A stretch of 64,000 nt of DNA, from positions 372,001 through 436,000 of the forward strand of contig CP048208.1 in the NCBI GenBank assembly GCA_020541205.1. The letters are read 5' to 3'. Shown in pieces: positions 26,114-37,275 of the stretch. Origin of the DNA: Candidatus Hartigia pinicola (GTDB lineage: Bacteria > Pseudomonadota > Gammaproteobacteria > Enterobacterales > Enterobacteriaceae). The notes under the pieces are model-generated. The model saw only the letters and a list, made by a program, of their open reading frames with translations, did not search any database and was not told the DNA's origin. Numbering within the stretch: position 1 is the stretch's first letter; the number at the start of each line of letters is the position of its first letter. A program made the translations under genes and the position numbers.

Positions 26114-28061
26114 TTTTATATAATAGGTTGTGATAATAACTTGCTTTTTACAGACTATATTTCTTATTTGTTCATTTTTTTTATTATTATTTTTGTTTTA
26201 TTTACGCTAGATTGTTTTTAAGTATGCAGTAATTGCGTCTAGATGTTAAAGTATTTTTAGTGACCTCAGTTTTAATGATACAGCTAATTACTAATAATCA
26301 TAAAACTTTGTCGAAGTTTTTAATGAACTCAAGTACATATTTTAATAAATCGTATTAAAATTCGCTAAATTATTTTATTTAATTTTATATGAACAATTTA
26401 TAGATTGTTAAATTTTAAAGATATAATTTTTTTTTAAAAAGACTATTATTTTTTATTTCTTTTGTTAGTATAAGAAATATTCGTTTTAGTGATATTCGTT
26501 AATAAATATTTTAATCAATAAACTGATTTAGTATCCGATATGTAAAAATTAAAAAGAAAATAGAATTATATAAGAAGATTTGATGCATTATTATATATTT
26601 TAAAAATTGTTTATTAGTACCTCCATGGAACTAGTAATTAATTTCTGAAAAAGTACTTTGCATATTATAATTTAAGTATTAAAAATATAAATTTACAGAT
26701 AGAGATTGCGTGTCTCTTAAGGTGGAAATTTCACAATATAATTAGAAGGCATGTGTTGTGGAAAGTAGAATTTTAATATTAAAGCCTTGATTAGATGCGT
26801 AGTGTTTAAAGTATTACAAATATAGATATGACTTATAAAGAAGTAATAGCGTGAAGATAAAAAGGTTTTTAGTATTTACGAATATTTCGTGTAAATATTC
26901 AATGTTTAATTTCATAAAATTTCCGTCATCATGATAAAAATTGTGAATAAGTAGATTGTAATGGTTTTGAATTTTCATATCATACTTGTCTCTATAACAT
27001 ATGTTCATGAAGATAGTGATATAATTACAATGTTTTATATGTGTGTATATTATATATAATTTTAATATAGCGAAATTAATAAATTTTATCTTTTAAATGC
27101 TATTCTTAGGCCTTGCATTATCAAAGGTATATTAAGTGAATTAGAGAAATGTCGCTAAATATAGAAAATGTTAGTAGTTTTTAGGTGTTTGTTTTATTGT
27201 ATAAGTTTAGCATTGATTGCTTAATTTTATATAGAATTTTGTCGCATACAATTTTTAGAAAATCACTAATTTATCAATGTTATTAATGATTTTATTAATC
27301 AAATATATTTGAATTTAAAATTATTTATAATCTTCTGTAACTAAGGAACGTATGTTTTGTGAAAATTTCTGAATGCAAATTATTTAAAAGAGAACCTAAG
27401 TAATATATGAAGTATATTAAATATACATTTATAGATATATATTATTTAAGTAGTTTGAGTGGCATATACTTTATTAAAATATATGTGCTATTGTTTGAAG
27501 TGTTAAATATTTTAAATTAGTACTTTTAATATTTTATTAAACTAATTAAGTAATTTTAACACAGTAATCACTATCTGAAAATTATTAGTTATCAATAGAG
27601 CACATAATTATATAAAGATAGAATTATGAAAAAATAATTGATTTTTCAGTTTTTTTAAAATCTTGTTATTTTTTGTGTGTAGAGTGCATAATCTTTTACA
27701 TGTTCTCATCTTCAGGCTAAATTAATAAAAATATAAATAAAGATTAATATAAAACTCAACGTTTTTCGATGGAGAATGGTGGGATGCATTAGACATAAAA
27801 GTTTTTCTAAAATATATTCTAAATAGAGCGTATTTTGTACTATTTATTTTATAAGTTTAATAAAATTACTGGCGTTGTATAAATATATTTTAGCTGATAA
27901 TTCTCTCATTCTTTTATATTTTTGTTAATTATATGAATACTATAATGCATGCTAAAAAATAATTATATAGACGATGTAGTTGTTAATTACAATATATCGC
28001 TCAGTTTGAGAACTTATTATGAAAAATATTTTTTATGATTGTAATAATAATTAATTTTCCT
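26114..28061. other. 1.9 kb gene-free interval
   Basis: No recognisable gene. The 64-codon minus-strand frame at 26814-27008 has a composition typical of random AT-rich DNA and is not called. The right end leads into the yniB remnant. Confidence 0.5.
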
Positions 28062-28167
28062 TCGTTTATAAAAGTTATCTCTGAGAATGATGTTAATGTT
28101 TTCTATTTTAGATTCTGAGTTAGTTGTTTTTAATATTATTGATAATAGACATGCTGCTGTGATATAT
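28062..28167 (-). pseudogene. yniB: yniB remnant
   Basis: Divergent from hxpB, one minus-strand frame reads YITAACLLSIILKTTN followed by IENINIILRDNF. This fits the YniB segments IPALISTLISLLKFMN and KEGINAVMLDF with one- or two-codon gaps. YniB is a small inner-membrane protein of unknown function and lies between yniA and yniC (hxpB) in E. coli, on the strand opposite to hxpB. The call rests on sequence plus position. Confidence 0.5.
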
Positions 28168-28320
28168 AGTTAAGAGAAAACTTACTATAATTTTAAGTTT
28201 AAATAAAACTGTAATAATTTTAAATGTTAAACTCTAGATTAATCTAATTATTGATGAAACAATTAGCAATAGAAACCATTGAACATATAGTAAGTTCAAT
28301 CATATAACATGGAGTTTGAG

Positions 28321-28986
28321 ATGTACCATAACTTACCTATCCAGTCTGTTATTTTTGATATGGATGGTTTATTAATTGACTCAGAGCCTTTTTGGATACA
28401 GGGAGAAAAAGAAATTTTTACACAATTAGGATTAGATTTGACTATAGCGGATAAACTACCTAACATGCTCGGATTACGGATCGACTACGTCGTTGAATTT
28501 TGGTACCAAGCCTCTCCATGGAAAGGCTATAGTCAAAAAGAGGTCGCACAAATGATTATCGATCGTGTTATTGACTTAGTGGAAGAAAAACGTCCAATAT
28601 TACCTGGTGTATATTATGCTTTAGAATTATGTCGTTCACTAAACCTTAACATTGCATTAGCCTCTGCTTCGCCGAGATATATGGTAGAAAAAGTACTATG
28701 TTTATTTGAAATTCGTGATTATTTTTCTGTTGTTTCATCTGCTTCTGAATTACCTTATAGCAAACCACATCCTGAAGTGTATCTTAATACAGCTAAATAT
28801 TTAGAAACAAAACCAATACACTGTGCTTCTTTAGAAGACTCCTTTAATGGTATGATTGCTGCAAAAGCGGCTAGAATGCGTTCTATCGTTATACCTGACA
28901 GGCAATACTTTAATGATCCACGTTGGTCTTTGGCTGATGTTAAGCTTAGCTCTCTGCATAATTTAACTGAAATATTTTTACGTTAA
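28321..28986 (+). CDS. hxpB: HAD hexitol-phosphate phosphatase HxpB (YniC)
   Basis: Haloacid-dehalogenase phosphatase acting in E. coli on 2-deoxyglucose 6-phosphate and hexitol phosphates. It has 221 residues from this start (E. coli 222). HAD motif I is FDMDGLLIDSE with the nucleophile Asp near residue 13. ALASASP gives motif II, the lysine in PYSKPHPEVYL motif III, and ALEDSFNGMIAAKAA motif IV. An in-frame ATG at 28309 exists, but GGAG at 28311-28314 is well placed for ATG 28321, which also gives the family length. It is followed at a distance by ydjM, as in E. coli. A metabolite repair or housekeeping phosphatase is a plausible reason for retention. Confidence 0.95.
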   Translation: MYHNLPIQSVIFDMDGLLIDSEPFWIQGEKEIFTQLGLDLTIADKLPNMLGLRIDYVVEFWYQASPWKGYSQKEVAQMIIDRVIDLVEEKRPILPGVYYALELCRSLNLNIALASASPRYMVEKVLCLFEIRDYFSVVSSASELPYSKPHPEVYLNTAKYLETKPIHCASLEDSFNGMIAAKAARMRSIVIPDRQYFNDPRWSLADVKLSSLHNLTEIFLR

Positions 28987-30000
28987 TTATTTTTGATTTT
29001 CTTGCGATGTGAAAGATATAGTCTAATAATGAGAGTTTAAAAGCGAGTAATAAGTTAATACAACCTGTAGAAGTATATAAATAAAATTTATAATACATAG
29101 TATGATTGCTCTTAATCACACTTAGAATTTTAGTATTTACTTAATTAATTAGATATAAATTTAGTAAAATCTTATTTAACTAGTAACTTAATCTTGTTTT
29201 CCAGTCTAGCAGGAAGAGTTAGATACTATTTAGAGTTTTGAAAACATTATTATTTATATATATTTCCAAAGTAAGAGTATTATTATACTGATAATATCAA
29301 TTAACCAATATTGTAATAAATTAAACTTTTATATCTTCATAACTGAAAACAAAATATTCTTCAGAATGTCATGTATGTACAATGTTTATGCATTGCTATA
29401 TCTCTGATAGCTGGTTTTAGTAAATCGTTTTTAGTAATTAACAAGAAAGCGCAGTATGAGTATTTCAATATCAGTAATAAGTAGCATCATCGCTTGCAAA
29501 AACATGTTAATAATTATTATCTGGTAAAAATATTGAATTTTTTAATGTATATTAAAATACAGGGAGTGATACTTCTAAACAATTTGAGATAATTTATATC
29601 AGATACGATTTGTATTTATTTAATAGATCAAATTAACAAAATTAATATTGTTCATATAACAATTTTAGTATTAAGTTCTAAAATTTATACTGAGTAGTTT
29701 GTGAAAATATTACAATTCAGAATTAGCGCTAGAGGTGTTCAATGTTCGCATTCAGTTTATATAAATTGAATATTTATTATTTAGAAATCAAATAAAAAAT
29801 ACTGCATTAGCTTTTAAATGTATTTATAAAAAATAATTAATTATTTACCGCTTAGATATCTCATTATGTATTGTATAAAATAAATATTTATTTATTTCTT
29901 AAACTAATAGTTAAGTTTTTTCTAATTCTATTATTTTTTTTATAAACGTCTTATACTAATTACCTAACTGAATAGGTAATGAAATGATGATTGACACACT
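28987..30000. other. hxpB-ydjM spacer
   Basis: About 1 kb without a readable gene; in E. coli these genes are much closer. I recognise no remnant. Either an insertion has since decayed or the ancestor had an extra gene here. Confidence 0.5.
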
Positions 30001-30552
30001 ATGACCGCTCAAGGGCATTTATTTTTTTCTGTTGCTTCATTAATAATGGCACATAAATTAAAATTGACACTAGAATTTACTCGAGGTGATTGGTTACATA
30101 TGATTCCAGGTATTTTGTTAGGTGCATTATTACCAGACATCGATCATCCTTTTTCTACATTAGGTCGATTACTACGTATTTTATCATTACCTATTTCAAA
30201 AATCTGTGGGCATAGAGGTTTTACACATAGTTTAGTTGCATGGTTAATGTTATTGATATTTTGTTATCAATGGTTGCCAAATATATGGTTAATTCCTAAT
30301 GATTTAACACAAGCATTTTTACTTGGATATATAAGTCACCTCATTGCAGATATGTTAACGCTTACTGGTGTACCATTGTTATGGCCACTGTTATTCCGCT
30401 TTCGTTTGCCTTTACTTCCTAAAAAGACCAATCAACGTACTGAGCGATTTATTGCTATTATTTTCATTGTTGGCGCTTGCTTATTACCATCCGACTATAA
30501 TATAGATTTATTGAGTCAGGTTAAAAATATACTGCAATATTTTTCATTTTGA
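30001..30552 (+). CDS. ydjM: inner-membrane metal-dependent hydrolase-like protein YdjM
   Basis: Polytopic membrane protein of the DUF457/YdjM family, of unknown substrate and LexA-regulated in E. coli. It has 183 residues (E. coli 196). MTAQGHLFFS opens the protein. LLPDIDHP and GHRGFTHS carry the conserved Asp/His residues thought to bind metal, and SHLIADMLTLTGVPLLWP follows. Several hydrophobic segments span about residues 30-50, 75-95, 105-125 and 145-165. The C-terminus is shorter than E. coli. The frame is intact and conserved in motif positions although its surroundings are dead, so it appears to be under selection. No clear ribosome site precedes the ATG and no LexA box is visible to me. 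Confidence 0.93.
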   Translation: MTAQGHLFFSVASLIMAHKLKLTLEFTRGDWLHMIPGILLGALLPDIDHPFSTLGRLLRILSLPISKICGHRGFTHSLVAWLMLLIFCYQWLPNIWLIPNDLTQAFLLGYISHLIADMLTLTGVPLLWPLLFRFRLPLLPKKTNQRTERFIAIIFIVGACLLPSDYNIDLLSQVKNILQYFSF

Positions 30553-33500
30553 AAGAGCGATAGAAAAATCATATAAGCATATGCATGAATGCAATGCAAG
30601 CGTTTTAAGTAATATACAAATTACTTCACTTGTAGAATATTTTTTGAATATATAGTTACAATTGCTATGAAAATTATTTTTTGTATGTATATGTGTCTAA
30701 AAATGATTCACTTATTTTATGTGTTATCATAATGAATTATTATTAGTGTTATTTTCAATAATATAAAAGAAGTCTTATCATTACTAATTAAATATAACTA
30801 GTGATTAGAATAAATTCATTTTACATATAGAGTATATTATATTGTTTATTTAAATACATTTACTCAATACATACAATACAGGTTATTTAAAAATATTTTA
30901 TTGTCGTAACAGCTATATACTATTATATTTTCACCTACTATAAGATATTTTGTACAGAGATTAATTTGTTAAGGTAGATTTTATCTATAAATTACATATC
31001 GTTACTATCATTGAATAGAGTGAATCTTATGTATTAATTTTGATATGTTTGTTTATACTATAAATTTTTATTTGTATGGTAAATTCTTCACGAGATGTGT
31101 TGACATGATTCAAAAAATTTTATATTTATAGTCATCTGTTTTATATGAGCAGGATAGTAATTACTATAAATATAATTTTTTACAAATAATTGCGTAATAC
31201 AGCTTCAAATAAACTGGCTATGATTCCAAGGTTATCTATTAAAAAGTTTAGAACAATATATAGTGTTTTTACTAAGAGAATTAGTAAAATACCAGATGAC
31301 TATTAGTAACTAATTTTAAGAATATATAGATGTATAAATGTTTTACATATAGCTTTTCTGCAAGAAAAGCTATGAGATTTATTGTCTGAGAAATAAGAAA
31401 TAAATTTCTCGAAATATTTTCGATACATATTACTACTTTAGATTGCTTTTTTAATAAACAATTGCAAGCGTTGAAAAGGTATTTTTACCCATTTATAGTT
31501 CTTGATACTAATATTTTATTTATTTTTATATATATAATATATACTTAGATAATATAGAAAAGTATTCACATTTATAAATAGTAAATTTATATAGGAACAA
31601 ATGATGCTCTTTTACATTAACATTATTTTATTAATGTTCTCCATTGTGTCAATAAAGAAGATATATTAATGAAGAATTCATTAAGTTTTTTATTTTACTT
31701 CTTTGCATGAAGTTTATATCAATATGACGATAATTGAAGTAATAAACTATTATATTATATATAGATCATGATCAGAAGATAGTGTTTAAATAATCAATAC
31801 AAAAACTAGAATTGTATTCGAAAAATTATTTATTATACTAATAAATCTATCATGATAAACTTTATATTATAAAAATATTTTCAAAGCTTTTGATAATATA
31901 AAATAAATTTTTATTTACATATACTTAAAATGTACTTGAAATTATGTTGATCAAAAGTTTTTTTATTATTGAGTGTGATATATAGAAATTTATTTTTGTA
32001 TATCATTGCACTTTATTAAATTAAATTTTCTTAAGATTTGCTAATATATTATTTTTTGTTTCAAAAAGATGTTGTTTTTAAGTAAAATTTTATGCTTGAA
32101 TAGCATTCATTAGTTAATTTTTATCACTATAATCAATAGTAGTTAGTATAATTACAACATTATAAGAAGTAACATTGAAGCAGCATAAAATATTTCAAAG
32201 ATATAAAATTTAAATGTTTTAAGAAACTGAACTTTAGGTTATTTAAAGAAGATTTTCTACATAATTTAAAGTATATAGATACAATTACTTTTTTAAATAT
32301 ATTTAAATATTATGAAGTTGATTTTGCTATTTAAAACTGAATGAATTAATTATAGATATCTAACATTATATTGTATTATTATAAGATATCAGATACCTTA
32401 AAGTTGATGCTAATCGTGCAATATACGTATCTAAAAAGCTTTATTTAAATAGATTATGTTTATGCATCAACATAGTAATTTATGAGACAAAAGATCTAAT
32501 GTTGTTATATATTTTATACGTTAAATAATATATATAGATTTTATATTTTATCTCTAAAAACCGGGGATCTTTCTTAATTTTGAAGAACGTTATTAAAAAT
32601 TTTTTTAAAATAGGAGTTTCAGTAAGAAGAAAAAAATTTCTGATATTTAAAAACATCGTTACTAAAATATCAATATCAATAATTTTTGACACTATGTTCT
32701 TACTTTTAAAAATCGCTCCTGATATACGTATGTGAAATATCTTTTAAATACCAAATACCAGAAATGAAATATTATTTAAAATTAACTATAAAATATTCTA
32801 TCATAATGAAGCTTTAATATTAATAATAAGATTTAGTAACAATATTAATACAGAAAAACTAAAAATTACTTGACATTATTTTTATAGCTATTTTAGAGCA
32901 ACTATTATTTTTAATCATTTGTATTTTTAAAAAAATGATCAATCAAGTGTTAATATAATTTTAGGAAATGTACTGTCTATCTTAAATGTGTGAATATTGT
33001 TAATAAAAATCCTTAATTTTGTGTCCATGCATATATCAAGAAGCTCACGAATGAAAATATTTAATCTACCTAACCAACATAAAAATTTTTATGACTGTTC
33101 TGAGTCGATTTAAAGATAACATTGTTATAATTCATAATATAATATTACACAAGCATAATAATTTTTTTCCTGAAAAAGTACACTGATAGTAAAATGAAAT
33201 AAAATATGTTGAGTATTTATGAATAGGTTAGTTAGAATTGCCAAGACATAATTACTTCTTGTAAAATAATATTCATGAAGAAAATGAAAATGCATTAGTT
33301 AATACTAAAATAGGTAGTATAGATTCATTCAATAAGCAAAACTTTATAGATAAGTTAATGTGATATATGATATAGAACAAATAAAATTTGAGATATATAC
33401 AAGTATAACATTGTTTATTGTGATATAAACCAATCTTAAAGTTAGCATGATTATATTATTTGATATTTATCATATGAATTAATTTATCTTATTTACTTTA

Positions 33501-35269
33501 TAACAGTACAATCAAAATAGAAAAATAAAATTCAGCTTGTATAGTCCCGACTATAATATTAATTGAAAAAACTCTGTCTAAAAAATATAGAAATTGAATC
33601 GTCTGGTGCAGTCTTACCCTATAATAATAAAATAGATCAATTTGTATTTTATTAGAGACTATTCAGTATTTTACAATAGAAAATAATAAATACTATTTTT
33701 AATTTAGAGCGTATTTATATATGAAAAATCTAATAAGTAAAGATTATATGGAAAGTGTGTAGTATTTTGATTTATATAATTTTGCATTATAACATATGTT
33801 GTGTATGATGGTGATGCTATTTAGTTTAAGCGTTATCAATATGTTTATCTCAAAGAGAGTTTTGTTTGGTGACTTTTATACAGGATAAATACTTTAATAT
33901 TACTATAATGTATAATTTACTTTCAGTAATTACTTTTGTTTGTATTATTGATTGTTAGAAGCTGGATATATGGATTTTTCAGGTTTGATGTGTCAATAAT
34001 TATGAAGTTATATAGACGTGGAAACTATTCCTTATAACGAATTCGCTAATTATTTTTCTTAAAATTATTTTAGAAATTTTTTATTTTTAAGATGTTTTTA
34101 AAAGGTTATAAATTTAACATAAAGAATGATTTTTATAAAAATTACTGAGGAACTCATTCTATTGAATATTAATTTCAAAAAAAGAGAATAATGAAAAACA
34201 GTTGACATGTATTAACTTCATAAGTTGTATGTTTTAACTCTTAGTCAAGAAGTGTGCTTTTTTAATATATTTCTTGATTGCTATCAAGATTACATTTTTA
34301 TATCTAGGCTATATGAAAAAATACTTACGGTTAAGAATTTTTAAATACATTATAACTCATTTTATTTAATATTCATTTCAGTCTTAATTTTGATGTATGT
34401 GTAATATACTTTAAATTGTATTATTCTTTTATTCATATGCAGTATTATTGTAACGATATTAAAATTTTTATATTGTTAAAAAATTTTATAATTTTTAAAA
34501 TTTAATTATTTTTATACATTCGATTGTAACAATAACAATCTAGAATATTTGGTTTTCCTAAAACATGACAATGAATAAACTTTTGTTGTGCAATCAACTA
34601 AAATACATACAACTTGAGCGCTGAAGCTATTAAAGAAGTGTTATATACTATTTTTTTATTTTTAACAGTAATGTTTAATAAAAATTCTTTCAAATAATTT
34701 TTTTAGAAAGAGTATCATGTATTATTACTATTGTGCTCTTCGAAAAGAACGGTTGATAAAAAAACATTAATTAAGCATCCTGAATAATTAAAAAATATAC
34801 TTTCTATGTTCCATATAGCAGGTGTCGGAACGTTATTACATAAATTTGTAATGATTTATGCGTGAAAAGTTTAAAAATGAAAATGGATCTTTAAAACATA
34901 ATGATTCTAGGTAAAACATTTTAGCATCAAAAAATATTATGGTAGATATTTAAAGTGTATCTCATGTTATTATATTCACGGCAAGTAATGTTATAAGAAA
35001 AAACATAACTGAATGGTTAATATTTTTGCAAAATATTTTTTATAAATTGAAATTACTTAGCTAATAAAGTTTATACAAGTAGAAAATTTTGGAGATTTTC
35101 TATACACTTATTGAATTACTGAGTGTAATTATTGCAATACTAACAAATAATACACTCTTATAATTTTAATGTTTACATTTTTTAAGTATCAAAAGATCGA
35201 AAGTATGTTTAGTTAACCAACTATGCCTCTGAATGTAGTTCATTTTTAAGATATTTTTTAAATAATTAT
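30553..35269. other. 4.7 kb gene desert
   Basis: The longest stretch without a readable gene. The 70-codon minus-strand frame at 32480-32692 is unsupported. E. coli has tcyP (ydjN) after ydjM and ytfJKL beyond msrA; I recognise none of them. A perfect hairpin at 31349-31373 is the only distinct structure. Confidence 0.5.
31349..31373. terminator. orphan terminator-like hairpin
   Basis: Perfect 11-base inverted repeat (ATAGCTTTTCT and complement) with loop GCA. It stands alone about 800 bases beyond ydjM in gene-free DNA. It may be a relic of the terminator of a vanished gene. T-rich sequence follows weakly on either strand. Confidence 0.4.
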
Positions 35270-35490
35270 ATTTAGTTTGTCACTTTAGACTGTATTGTAC
35301 GATTATTTTAAAAAATACTGAATATACTTTTATGTGTGAATAAGAAAATATATTCTTTAGATGAACACCAAAAGAAACTTTATTGTATGCACATGATGTT
35401 TTGGCTAAAAAATTACTACATATCATCTGATAGACACTGATTTTTGTATTCATAATTGGACGCCGTCTGTTCAAGTTTAATCTGGTATAC
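35270..35490 (-). pseudogene. possible msrA remnant
   Basis: The divergent neighbour of tamA in E. coli is msrA (methionine sulfoxide reductase). Here the minus strand has a 64-codon open frame. LNRRRPIM resembles LPGRNTPM of MsrA, FSYSHIK then SVFF resembles ISYEQLLQVFWEN, and VQYSL resembles TQYRSA. Large in-frame deletions are needed, and the key GCFW active-site motif is absent. Position supports it; sequence support is weak. Confidence 0.35.
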
Positions 35491-35535
35491 TTTTAATTAA
35501 ATATAGTTAAACTCTTAATGATTATAGGAGTAGAC

Positions 35536-37275
35536 GTGTTAAAATTCCTTATCATATCTTTTTGTTTTTTAATGACAGTTATTTTTATGGCATACGGCGA
35601 AAATCTTCGTCTTAATATTATAGGACTTGAAGGGAAACTTTATCAAAATGTCTGCATGCAATTGTCTAATATTCCTCAATCTGAAGTGGTGTTAACTAGT
35701 CGTTTTCGCACTCGTATTACGAAAATTATTAAGGAAAGATTGAAACCACTCGGTTATTATCAACCTACAATTACATTTAGTTATGAAGAAAAGCTCCCAC
35801 CAGAAAGATCGATATTAGCAGCAAAAGTATCTCCTGGCGTACCTATTGCAGTAAAAAGTGTAGTGGTTATTTTAAAAGGGGAAGCAAAAAATGATTATGA
35901 CTATGTACGAATGATTAAAAACAACACGCCAAAGTACGGAAGAGTTCAAAATGATAGTGAATATGAAAATTTTAAAGGGAAGTTAAATAGTCTTGCTATC
36001 CAAAGAGGTTATTTTGATGCAGTTCTAGAACAAAGCCAACTAGGCATTTCATGCGATTATCATTCTTCTTATTGGAATTTTATCTTTAATAGTGGAAAAC
36101 GTTATCGTTTTTCGTCAATTTCTTACCAAGGTTCGCAAATTTCTTCGGATTACCTCAACAATATTGCTCCTTTTAAATGTGGAGAATATTATACATCAGA
36201 GAAATTAGCAGAATTTAACCGAAGATTAGTAAAAACGGGCTGGTTTACTTCTGTGATTGTAGCGCCTAATATTATAAAAGCACGAGAAGAAAATACAGAC
36301 TTATTGCCCATTCAAGGAATGATGGTACCTCGAGCTAAAAACTTTGTTGCAATCGGGGGTGGTTATGCCACTGATGCTGGTCCTCGAGTTAAAGCGACAT
36401 GGAATAAGCCATGGGTTAATTTTTTTGGACAAAGTATTGCATCAAGCGTCAGTTTTTCTCAGTCTGAACACAGTATTAATGCAAGCTATAAAATTCCTCT
36501 TAAAACCAATCCACTTGAGCAATATTATGAAATTCAAGGACGTTATAAGCGTACAAATTTAAATGATACTGAATCTAATACTACTACATTGAATATGTCT
36601 CGAAATTGGGATTATTCTAGTGGTTGGCAATACGCTGCGAATATGCGTTGGATGTTTAGCTATTTTACACAGGCTGACATTACTAATATTACCATGTTAG
36701 TGTATCCAGGAGTGAGCTTCAATCGAGTACAGCAGCGTGGTGGTATGATGCCTACGTGGGGTGATAGTCAGAGATATTCTATTGATTACTCTAATGAAAT
36801 TTGGGGATCAGATATTAATTTTCTCGTATTACAAACAAAACATGTATGGATTAGAACTCTGTCGAAGGGACACCGACTAATTCTAAGAGGTCATTTAGGA
36901 TGGATCAAAACTGATAATTTCGACAAAGTTCCACCTGACCTTCGTTTTTTTGCTGGGGGTGATGGTAGTATTCGTGGTTACGGTTATCAAAAAGTTTCAC
37001 CAGAGGATATAAAAGGTAAATTAACTGGGGCATCGAAATTAGTAGTTGGTTCTATCGAGTACCAGTATAATGTTACAGGTAATTGGTGGTGGGCAACTTT
37101 TATTTCTTCAGGAGAGGTGGTCAATAACATTAAAATGAATGATTTTAAAACTGGTGCGGGTGTTGGTATTCGTTGGGTTTCTCCTGTAGGGCCTATCAAG
37201 TTTGATATCGCAACTCCAATAAAAGAATCTTATAATAATATTCAATTTTACATTGGTTTGGGGACAGAATTATGA
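35536..37275 (+). CDS. tamA: translocation and assembly module subunit TamA
   Basis: Outer-membrane Omp85-family protein that works with TamB in outer-membrane assembly and lipid transport. From GTG 35536 it has 579 residues (E. coli 577). A hydrophobic signal segment (LKFLIISFCFLMTVIFM) is followed by POTRA domains (LRLNIIGLEGKL, LGYYQPTI, QRGYFDAVL). A C-terminal beta-barrel includes LRFFAGGDGSIRGYGY, the conserved RGY motif of strand-six loop L6, and ends YIGLGTEL. A longer frame opens at ATG 35518, but AGGAG at 35526-35530 is ideally spaced for the GTG. Its stop overlaps the tamB start (ATGA), implying translational coupling. Confidence 0.97.
   Translation: MLKFLIISFCFLMTVIFMAYGENLRLNIIGLEGKLYQNVCMQLSNIPQSEVVLTSRFRTRITKIIKERLKPLGYYQPTITFSYEEKLPPERSILAAKVSPGVPIAVKSVVVILKGEAKNDYDYVRMIKNNTPKYGRVQNDSEYENFKGKLNSLAIQRGYFDAVLEQSQLGISCDYHSSYWNFIFNSGKRYRFSSISYQGSQISSDYLNNIAPFKCGEYYTSEKLAEFNRRLVKTGWFTSVIVAPNIIKAREENTDLLPIQGMMVPRAKNFVAIGGGYATDAGPRVKATWNKPWVNFFGQSIASSVSFSQSEHSINASYKIPLKTNPLEQYYEIQGRYKRTNLNDTESNTTTLNMSRNWDYSSGWQYAANMRWMFSYFTQADITNITMLVYPGVSFNRVQQRGGMMPTWGDSQRYSIDYSNEIWGSDINFLVLQTKHVWIRTLSKGHRLILRGHLGWIKTDNFDKVPPDLRFFAGGDGSIRGYGYQKVSPEDIKGKLTGASKLVVGSIEYQYNVTGNWWWATFISSGEVVNNIKMNDFKTGAGVGIRWVSPVGPIKFDIATPIKESYNNIQFYIGLGTEL

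Noticed and set aside
26814-27008. 64-codon minus-strand frame
   Set aside because: Low-complexity, unrecognised, and not preceded by a ribosome site.
32480-32692. 70-codon minus-strand frame in the desert
   Set aside because: Dominated by Ile, Lys, Phe and Tyr as expected from random AT-rich DNA; no family resemblance.
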